Shown: in pieces, positions 5,460-11,061 of the stretch | Layout of the letters: the number at the start of each line of letters is the position of its first letter | Numbering within the stretch: the stretch's first letter is position 1 | Source: DASXHZ01 sp036488085 | Lineage (GTDB): Bacteria > Acidobacteriota > Thermoanaerobaculia > Gp7-AA8 | DNA length: 11,061 nucleotides | Reading direction: 5' to 3' | Assembly (NCBI GenBank): GCA_036488085.1 | Contig: DASXHZ010000095.1 | Coordinates: forward strand, 1 to 11,061 | Notes under the pieces: generated by a model | Databases searched by the model: none | What the model saw: the letters and a program-made list of their open reading frames with translations, nothing else | What the model was told of the DNA's origin: nothing | Program-made: the position numbers and the translations under genes

Positions 5460-8402
5460 ATGGGAAAGCGCTGTTTTCGCGTCGCGTTGCTGATCGCGTT
5501 GTCGGTGGGCCTTCATGCGCAGGAACGCCGTCCGCTGACCATCGCTGATCTGGCAAAGCAGCGCAACGTGGCGGATCCGCAGGTGTCGCCGGACGGGAAG
5601 TGGATCGCCTACACGGTGAGCACCACCGACGCGGAGAAGGACAAGCACGACACCGACCTCTGGATGGTGAGCTGGGACGGCGCCGATCGCGTCCGGCTGA
5701 CGTCGACGACTGAGACGAGCGAGAGCCGGCCGCGCTGGAGTCCCGACGGCCGCTATCTCGCCTTTCTCTCCAAGCGTGGAACGGACGACGAGAAGAAGCT
5801 CGGCTCGCAGGTCTGGCTGCTCGACCGGCGCGGCGGCGAGGCGGTGAAGCTGACGAACGTCAAAGGCGGCGTCTCGAGCTACGCATGGTCTCCCGACGCG
5901 AAACGGCTGGTGCTCGTCATCAACGACTTCGACCCGAGCTCGGATCCGGAAAAGAAGGAAGGCTGGAAGCGCAAGACCGCGCCTCCGATCGTCATCGACC
6001 GCTATCACTTCAAGGAAGACCGCGAAGGCTACCTCGGCGCGCTGCACACGCACCTGCAGCTCTTCGACGTCGAGTCGCACAAGAGTGAGGTGCTCACCTC
6101 CGGCAACTGGGAGGAGAAGAATCCGAGCTGGTCGCCGGACGGACGCCTCATCGCTTTCATCAGCAACCATGAAACGGACCCCGACCGCGCCGACAACGCC
6201 GATCTCTTTGTGATCGAGCCGAAGCCGGGCGCCGCGGCGCGCAAGCTCACGAACTTTCCGGGGCCGGATGACGGCGTGCCGTCGTGGAGTCCCGACAGTC
6301 AGTGGATTGCCTATCTGCAGGGCGATGAGCCGAAGTTCACCGCCTACAACCTGAACAAGCTCGCCGTCATCAGCGCCGCCGGCAGCACGCCGAGGATCCT
6401 GACGTCTGCGCTCGACCGCGCGGTGCAGGATCCGATCATCTGGAGCGCCGACGGCAAGCAGCTCTCGTTCGTCGTGCAGGACGATCGCATCACGTACATC
6501 GGCCGGATGCCGGCGGCGGGCGGCGCGGTCGAGAAACTGACGAGCGGCCGGCGCACGGTTTCGTCGCTCTCCCCCCGCAGGGACGGGGCGTTCGCGCTGC
6601 TCTCCGGGACCATCTCGATGCCCGACGAGGTGCACACGTTCCAGAACGGCTCGCTGCAACGCGTCACGCACGAGAATGACGAATGGCTCAGCAACATCAC
6701 GCTGGCCACCGTGGAAGACTTCACCTGCACGGCGAAAGACGGCAACGAGGTGCACGGCCTCCTCTTCAAGCCGCCGTCATACGTCGCCGGGCGGAAGTAC
6801 CCGACGCTGCTGAACATCCACGGCGGCCCGAATTCGCAGGACCAGCACGAGTTCAGGTTCGAGCGGCAGTTCCTCGCCGCGAACGGTTACGTGGTGCTGG
6901 CGGTGAACTACCGCGGCAGCGCGGGACGCGGCAATGCGTACCAGAAGGCGATCTTCGCCGACTGGGGCAACAAGGAAGTGACCGACCTCCTCGCCGCGGT
7001 CGACTACGCGGTCAGCAGCGGGATCGCGGACCCTGACCGCCTCGGCATCGGCGGCTGGAGTTACGGCGGGATTCTCACCGACTACACGATCGCCTCCGAC
7101 TCACGCTTCAAGGCCGCTGTCGCGGGCGCCGGCAGCGCGTTGCAGCTTTCCATGTATGGGAGCGACGAGTACGTCGCGCAATACGATCTCGAGCTCGGAC
7201 CGCCGTGGAAGAATCAGGAGGCGTGGCTCAAGGTCTCGTATCCGTTCCTCCACGCCGATCGCATCCACACGCCGACGCTCTACCTCGGCGGTCAAGCCGA
7301 CTTCAACGTGCCGGTCATCGGCAGCGAGCAGATGTACGAGGCGCTGCGCAGCATGGGGGTCGACACGCAGCTCGTGATCTATCCCGAGCAGTATCACGCC
7401 ATCACGATGCCGAGTTACGCGGCGGATCGCCTCGAGCGCTATGTCGCCTGGTACGACAAGTATCTGAAGGAGAAGCCGCCGGGGCTGGTGCGGTACTTCT
7501 CGGGCAGCCATACCGATGTCTCGCCCCAACTCCACGGCCCGGCGCTGATTCTCGCCGGCGGTGGAACGGATCAGGATGCCGCGTTTCAGGATGCGATCGA
7601 CCGCGTGCGCGGCTGCAAGGACTGCGATCGCAAGCTCGACGTCGTCGTCCTGCGCGCCTCGGGGGCTGACGGTTACAACGCGTACTTCATGGGGCTGAAG
7701 GGCGTGAACTCGGTCCAGTCTCTCGTGATCACGGACCGCGAGAGCTCCTGGCGGCCGGACGTCATCAACGATGTGAAGAACGCGGAGATCGTGTTCTTCG
7801 CCGGCGGCGATCAGTGCAATTACATCCGCTGGATCAAAGGGACTCCGGTCGAAGCCGCGGTCAAATCGGTCTACGCGCGTGGCGGGGCGGTGGGGGGGTC
7901 GAGCGCGGGACTCGCCATTCAGGGAGACGTCGTCTACGACTCCTGTCCCGACCAGAGCGCGACCTCCGAGGTTGTGCTGAAGGATCCGTACAGCGTCGAC
8001 GTGAGCCTCTCGCGCGACTTCTTCGAATGGCCGCCGCTGCAACACGTCATCACCGACACGCACTTCAAGAAGCGCGACCGGATGGGCCGCCTGCTCGTCT
8101 TCCTCGCGCGTGCGATCAAAGACGGCCACGACGCGCGGCTCATCGGTTTCGGCGTCAACGAGGCCGCCGCCGCAATCATGGATCCGAACGGAAAAGCGAC
8201 CGTGTACGGCACCGGCCCGGTGAACGTGGTCGTCGCCGATCACCCGGGCGAAGTCGTCGAGCCCGGTCAGCCCCTCACCTACCGCGGCTTCAAGATCTGG
8301 CATTTCGACGCCGGCCAGACGATCGACCTGTCGCATCTGCCGGCCACAGGCTATAAGACGATCGACGTCATCGACGGAAAGCTGAGCGGCGATCCGTATT
8401 GA
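5460..8402 (+). CDS. Secreted fusion of S9 prolyl-oligopeptidase-type peptidase and S51 cyanophycinase-type peptidase
   Basis: 980 residues. The signal peptide (about 1-21) has basic residues K3/R4/R7, a hydrophobic core VALLIALSVGL and a likely cut after HA. Residues about 25-415 form a TolB/PD40-type beta-propeller, with repeated W-S-P-D-G-type motifs (SPDGKWIAY, WSPDGRYLAF, WSPDGRLIAF, WSPDSQWIAY, WSADGKQLSF). Residues about 430-665 are the S9 alpha/beta-hydrolase: G-W-S534-Y-G-G nucleophile elbow, D614 in GGQADFN, H646 in EQYHAI. An ordinary S9 enzyme would end near residue 670. Here a second domain follows (about 690-975) with the S51 cyanophycinase set: GGDQ (Q785), GSSAG with S815, DTHF with H868, arginines R872, R874 and R877, and E901 in GVNEA. 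Family knowledge: cyanophycinase cuts the Asp-Arg polymer cyanophycin into beta-Asp-Arg dipeptides, and S9 enzymes cut short peptides. A two-step exported peptide degradation is inferred. The gene appears monocistronic and converges on the sulfatase gene. Confidence 0.92.
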   Translation: MGKRCFRVALLIALSVGLHAQERRPLTIADLAKQRNVADPQVSPDGKWIAYTVSTTDAEKDKHDTDLWMVSWDGADRVRLTSTTETSESRPRWSPDGRYLAFLSKRGTDDEKKLGSQVWLLDRRGGEAVKLTNVKGGVSSYAWSPDAKRLVLVINDFDPSSDPEKKEGWKRKTAPPIVIDRYHFKEDREGYLGALHTHLQLFDVESHKSEVLTSGNWEEKNPSWSPDGRLIAFISNHETDPDRADNADLFVIEPKPGAAARKLTNFPGPDDGVPSWSPDSQWIAYLQGDEPKFTAYNLNKLAVISAAGSTPRILTSALDRAVQDPIIWSADGKQLSFVVQDDRITYIGRMPAAGGAVEKLTSGRRTVSSLSPRRDGAFALLSGTISMPDEVHTFQNGSLQRVTHENDEWLSNITLATVEDFTCTAKDGNEVHGLLFKPPSYVAGRKYPTLLNIHGGPNSQDQHEFRFERQFLAANGYVVLAVNYRGSAGRGNAYQKAIFADWGNKEVTDLLAAVDYAVSSGIADPDRLGIGGWSYGGILTDYTIASDSRFKAAVAGAGSALQLSMYGSDEYVAQYDLELGPPWKNQEAWLKVSYPFLHADRIHTPTLYLGGQADFNVPVIGSEQMYEALRSMGVDTQLVIYPEQYHAITMPSYAADRLERYVAWYDKYLKEKPPGLVRYFSGSHTDVSPQLHGPALILAGGGTDQDAAFQDAIDRVRGCKDCDRKLDVVVLRASGADGYNAYFMGLKGVNSVQSLVITDRESSWRPDVINDVKNAEIVFFAGGDQCNYIRWIKGTPVEAAVKSVYARGGAVGGSSAGLAIQGDVVYDSCPDQSATSEVVLKDPYSVDVSLSRDFFEWPPLQHVITDTHFKKRDRMGRLLVFLARAIKDGHDARLIGFGVNEAAAAIMDPNGKATVYGTGPVNVVVADHPGEVVEPGQPLTYRGFKIWHFDAGQTIDLSHLPATGYKTIDVIDGKLSGDPY

Positions 8403-10472
8403 TCACTTCTCCAGTTGCGCGAGGAGGGCCCGGGCGGTAGCGATGTCGTCGGCGTAGCGTTGGGGTGGGGCTTTGTCGATGAAGCGGTGGAGGGCGTCGC
8501 GGGCGATGTCGTTGCGGCCGGTGCGGCCGGCGACGATGGCGAGGTTGTACATCGCGTCGTAGAGCTTCGGATCGGCGTCGATCGCTTTGCGCCACCACGC
8601 GATCGCCTCGGCGGGATGGTTGCTCTTCATTTCGATGACGCCCATGAGATTGAGCGCGGTCGGGAGGCGATCGTTCAGCGCTAGAGCTTTCGACAAGTTC
8701 ATGCGCGCGCCGGAGACGTCGCCGGCGCGGAGTGACACGACGCCGAGGTTCTCGAAGGCTTTGGCGTTCGTATGGTCGATGGTGAGGACGCGCAGGAACT
8801 GCGCACGTGCGTGGGCGAGATCGCCGCTGTCGGCGAGTGCGATGCCGTAGGCGTTCAGGACGTCGGGGTCATTGCCGGAGGCGAATGGCTGCAGCGTTTC
8901 GAGCGCTTCCTTCGACTGTCCCGTCTCGCTCAGGAGCAGCCCGAGGCGCACCTTCATCGCTTCGTTGGCGGCGCCGGAGCTGACGGCGCGGCGCAGCATG
9001 TCGATCGCCGCGGCGGGAGTCTCGTTCTGTTGCAGCATGAACGCGAGCATCTCGGCGGCGACCTTGATGTTCGGATCGCGTTTCAGGATCGCGCGCAGTT
9101 TGTCGATCGACTTTGGCAGTTCGCCGGTCTGATACAGCGCCACGGCTTCGTGCAGCTCGTTGTCGACGCCGATGAGGTTCTTCGGATCGTCGGCGACGGA
9201 GTACGTCTTCTTCTCCACGGTGCCCGAGATGTAGCCGAGGCTCATGAGCTGCGCGTTTTCGGCGGCGTCGACGGTGCGCTTGATGTTCTTGGCGGGCGGC
9301 GCGTTGTCGGAAAGCAGCTTGCGGATGGCGAAGAGGTCGCGGCGATCGGTCTGCGCCAGGTTGCGCGTCTCATGCGGATCGCCGGCGAGATCGTAGAGCT
9401 CCGGAATGGGGAGATCGATGTATTTCCGGCCCGCGTGGATCATCCCGACCAGCGGAGCCCATCCACGATTGAGCGACGCGGAGAGTGCCTCGAAGTAGCT
9501 GTCGGTGCCGAGGGGGCCGGAGAGAAGCGAGTGGCCGGGGAGTCCGGCGGGAACGCGCGCGGCAACACGCGTCAGGATGGTGGGAACGAGATCGACGTGG
9601 CGCACGTACGCGGTCTCTTTCCTCGGATCCTGATGGGGGTCGACGATGATGAGCGGGATCTTCAGCGTCGCTTCGTAGGCAAAGAGTCCGTGCGTTTGCT
9701 CGCCGTGATCGCCGAGGGCTTCGCCGTGATCGCCGGTGACGACGACGAAGGTATTCGGATGGCTCAGGAGCAGCGGCTCGAGAAAGCGCGAGAGTTGCGC
9801 GTCGACATATGCAACTTCGCCGAGGTAGGGAGCGTCGCGGTACTGCTCGCGAAATGGCGACGGCGGATCGTACGGGGCGTGGGGATCGTAGAGATGGACC
9901 CAGAGGAACTTCTTGCGGCCGGTGACCGAGCCGTACCACGCTCGCGCGGCGGTCAGCGTCTCTTCCGCCGGCCGCTCCTGCACCACGAAGTCGAGCGGAT
10001 TCGACCCCTCGCGGTACTTGTCGTCGTACACGTCGAAGCCGGCGTTGAGGCCGAAGCGCGAGTCGAGCGGAAAGGCGCTGACAAATGCGGCGGTGGCGTA
10101 TCCGGCATCGTGCAGCATGCGGCCGAGGGTCGGGTGGCTGGGGTCGAGCGTGAAGCCGGCGTTGTCGCGTATGCCGTGTTGATACGGATAGAGCCCGGTG
10201 AGGATGTTCGTGTGCGACGGCAGCGTGACGACGTTGTGCGCGTGCGCGTTCGTGAAGACGATGCCGCGCGCGGCGAGGCTGTCGAGATACGGCGTGCTCA
10301 CGCGCCGGTTGCCGGCGAAGCCGAGGGCGTCGGCACGGAGCGTGTCGATGGTGATGAGGATGACGTCGGGAGGCTCGTGGCGGCGGCGGATCACCACGAC
10401 CAGCGCCGCAAGCGCGACAAGGAGGGCGAGGGCGCCGATGGGTTTTCGCATGCGCACGGTCAGATTATTCAC
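8403..10472 (-). CDS. Membrane-anchored sulfatase-fold hydrolase with C-terminal TPR repeats
   Basis: 689 residues from a GTG at 10472; an ATG at 10451 (residue 8) is an equally possible start, and neither has a good ribosome binding site. One membrane segment (about 11-28, ALALLVALAALVVVI) and basic R29-R-R31 anchor the protein, with the enzyme probably outside the membrane. Residues about 35-390 are the sulfatase/alkaline-phosphatase-superfamily domain: metal-site D43 in ITIDTLRAD, nucleophile region V-T83-L-P-S-H87, H193 and D196 in WVHLYDPHAP, D248-H249 in VVTGDHGEALGDHGEQTHG, and K271. The usual sulfatase signature C/S-x-P-x-R reads T-L-P-S-H here. So formylglycine cannot form, and threonine would act as the nucleophile, as in phosphodiesterase-type relatives. 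Residues about 430-689 form roughly six or seven TPR units, for protein contact. Sulfate-ester, phosphodiester or phosphoglycerol-type substrates are all possible. The fold is certain; the substrate is not. Confidence 0.9.
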   Translation of the reverse strand: MNNLTVRMRKPIGALALLVALAALVVVIRRRHEPPDVILITIDTLRADALGFAGNRRVSTPYLDSLAARGIVFTNAHAHNVVTLPSHTNILTGLYPYQHGIRDNAGFTLDPSHPTLGRMLHDAGYATAAFVSAFPLDSRFGLNAGFDVYDDKYREGSNPLDFVVQERPAEETLTAARAWYGSVTGRKKFLWVHLYDPHAPYDPPSPFREQYRDAPYLGEVAYVDAQLSRFLEPLLLSHPNTFVVVTGDHGEALGDHGEQTHGLFAYEATLKIPLIIVDPHQDPRKETAYVRHVDLVPTILTRVAARVPAGLPGHSLLSGPLGTDSYFEALSASLNRGWAPLVGMIHAGRKYIDLPIPELYDLAGDPHETRNLAQTDRRDLFAIRKLLSDNAPPAKNIKRTVDAAENAQLMSLGYISGTVEKKTYSVADDPKNLIGVDNELHEAVALYQTGELPKSIDKLRAILKRDPNIKVAAEMLAFMLQQNETPAAAIDMLRRAVSSGAANEAMKVRLGLLLSETGQSKEALETLQPFASGNDPDVLNAYGIALADSGDLAHARAQFLRVLTIDHTNAKAFENLGVVSLRAGDVSGARMNLSKALALNDRLPTALNLMGVIEMKSNHPAEAIAWWRKAIDADPKLYDAMYNLAIVAGRTGRNDIARDALHRFIDKAPPQRYADDIATARALLAQLEK

Positions 10473-10483
10473 GACAACAGGCC

Positions 10484-10605
10484 GTCATCCTGAGCCGCGT
10501 AGACGGCGAAGGATCTCAAGACAGGAGGCAGGAGCCACCTACAGCGCATTTGGAGATCCTTCGCTGCGCTACGCGCCTTCGGCGCTGCGCCAAGCTCAGG
10601 ATGAC
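10484..10605. repeat. Composite palindromic (REP-like) intergenic repeat, full copy
   Basis: The outer inverted repeats are GTCATCCTGAGC (10484-10495) and GCTCAGGATGAC (10594-10605). The inner inverted repeats are GAAGGATCT (10508-10516) and AGATCCTTC (10554-10562). The two arms also share CGCGTAG between outer and inner blocks; the right arm carries about 18 extra bases. The element fills nearly the whole gap between the sulfatase gene and the GIY-YIG gene. Similar GTCATCCTGAG...GAAGGATCT repeats are, from memory, widespread in several soil phyla. Confidence 0.88.
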
Positions 10606-10629
10606 GGGGACCGAGGTACGATCGACGCG

Positions 10630-10971
10630 ATGTCATATGTGCCGAGGCCGGAGTCGATGTGGCGCGCCGATGGGAGGCGTCGGCAGTTCTTCGTGTACAT
10701 CGTTTCGAACAACTCGATGACGCTCTACACCGGCGTTACCAACGACCTCGAGGTGCGCGTACACGCGCACAAGAGCGGCGAAGGCTCCGAGTTCACCTCG
10801 CGATATCACTTCGATCGATTGGTCTACTTCGAAATGTACGATCTCGCACTGGACGCGATCGCTCGTGAGAAGCAGATCAAAGGGATGAAGCGTGCGAAGA
10901 AGATCGCGTTGGTGAAGGCGATGAATCCGACGTGGAAAGATCTCGCCGAAGGTTGGCTCCCGTCAGCGTGA
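10630..10971 (+). CDS. Small GIY-YIG nuclease-domain protein (UPF0213-like)
   Basis: 113 residues from the ATG at 10630; an ATG at 10657 (residue 10) has GGAG three bases upstream and is an alternative. Nearly the whole protein is a GIY-YIG domain. F21-V-Y-I-V25 is the GIY part and L32-Y-T-G-V36 is the YIG part. They are followed by R43 (in DLEVRVHAHKSG), H47, and E80 in AREKQIKGMKRAKK, which correspond to the catalytic arginine and glutamate positions of the family. Length is normal for stand-alone members of the URI/UPF0213 group, whose biological role is largely unknown; the fold cuts DNA. It lies between two same-orientation copies of the GTCATCCTGAGC repeat, beginning 25 bases after the first and ending 36 bases before the second. 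No partner gene shares its transcript inside the window. The family call is strong; a role in repeat mobility is only suggested by position. Confidence 0.88.
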   Translation: MSYVPRPESMWRADGRRRQFFVYIVSNNSMTLYTGVTNDLEVRVHAHKSGEGSEFTSRYHFDRLVYFEMYDLALDAIAREKQIKGMKRAKKIALVKAMNPTWKDLAEGWLPSA

Positions 10972-10980
10972 GCCGTCCCC

Positions 10981-10992
10981 GTTATCCTGAGG
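10981..10992 (+). repeat. Degenerate copy of the repeat's outer block
   Basis: GTTATCCTGAGG matches the outer block GTCATCCTGAGC at 10 of 12 positions. It lies just after the nuclease gene and 15 bases before the next good copy. It may be a decayed repeat end. Confidence 0.4.
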
Positions 10993-11006
10993 CACCGTAC
11001 CGTTCC

Positions 11007-11061
11007 GTCATCCTGAGCCGCGTAGACGGCGAAGGATCTCAAGACAGGAGGCAGGAGCCAC
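11007..11061 (+). repeat. Second copy of the palindromic repeat, cut by the window edge
   Basis: Bases 11005-11061 are identical to 10482-10538 (57 bases without a mismatch), up to the end of the window. It is in the same orientation as the first copy, offset by 523 bases. Only the left arm (GTCATCCTGAGC and GAAGGATCT blocks) and part of the centre are visible. Confidence 0.9.

Noticed and set aside
5442..6755. Long minus-strand open frame opposite the first half of the peptidase fusion gene
   Set aside because: The plus strand carries a signal peptide and beta-propeller motifs in register; the antisense text is Arg/Val-rich and matches nothing.
7101..8336. Long minus-strand open frame opposite the S51 part of the fusion
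   Set aside because: The plus frame carries all S9 and S51 catalytic motifs; the opposite frame has none.
8772..10493. Long plus-strand open frame antisense to the sulfatase gene (about 573 codons)
   Set aside because: Its translation is Val/Arg/Glu-rich low-information sequence with no domain, whereas the minus-strand frame has a complete sulfatase fold and TPR repeats. It is a by-product of high GC.
10484..10605. Palindrome as an intrinsic terminator or CRISPR-like repeat
   Set aside because: It precedes the starts of both flanking genes, so it is not at a gene end. It lacks a U-run, and its 523-base spacing and single second copy do not fit a CRISPR array.
10198..10629. N-terminal extension of the GIY-YIG gene into the repeat and sulfatase region
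   Set aside because: The extension translates the palindromic repeat and the antisense of the sulfatase start; family members are about 90-115 residues and fit a start at 10630 or 10657.

Overview
The window is about 11 kb of GC-rich bacterial DNA (samples run from about 53% GC in one gene to 75% in another). It holds nine genes or gene pieces, no RNA genes and no CRISPR array. Extracellular contractile injection system (eCIS) genes, an S9-family secreted peptidase, a sulfatase fused to TPR repeats, and a dispersed GTCATCCTGAGC/GAAGGATCT repeat together suggest an Acidobacteriota-like soil or sediment bacterium. That placement is inference; there is no marker gene here.

Region 1 (1-1814, minus strand) is the promoter-proximal end of an eCIS operon. 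It has a DUF4255/Pvc16-type protein, then an uncharacterised beta-rich structural protein, then the first codons of a third gene, probably the sheath, which runs off the left edge.

Region 2 (1901-3478, plus strand) starts 86 bases from the eCIS operon and is divergent from it. It encodes a 525-residue protein with a low-complexity, basic N-terminus containing nuclear-localisation-like clusters and a cytidine-deaminase-type zinc site (H286-A-E288 and C335-x-x-C338). Its base composition is lower in GC than its neighbours and no immunity gene is visible. The best reading is a nucleic-acid or nucleotide deaminase cargo (effector) of the eCIS. This is the most interesting part of the window.

Region 3 (3502-4958) is a divergent pair of sigma-70-family genes: a compact ECF-type sigma factor on the minus strand and a longer, divergent sigma-like protein on the plus strand. 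Neither has a visible anti-sigma partner. They are candidate regulators of the eCIS locus, but that link rests on position only.

Region 4 (4959-5459) has two hairpins, a short unrecognised minus-strand reading frame with coding-type third positions but no normal start codon, and a 7-2-7 dyad ahead of the next gene.

Region 5 (5460-10472) has two large exported or membrane-anchored proteins transcribed toward each other with abutting stop codons. The first is a secreted fusion of an S9 prolyl-oligopeptidase-type peptidase with a complete S51 cyanophycinase-type domain. The second is a membrane-anchored sulfatase-fold hydrolase with threonine at the nucleophile position and a TPR tail.

Region 6 (10473-11061) has a small GIY-YIG nuclease gene between two same-orientation copies of a palindromic repeat, the second cut by the window edge. 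This looks like a REP-like repeat/nuclease arrangement.
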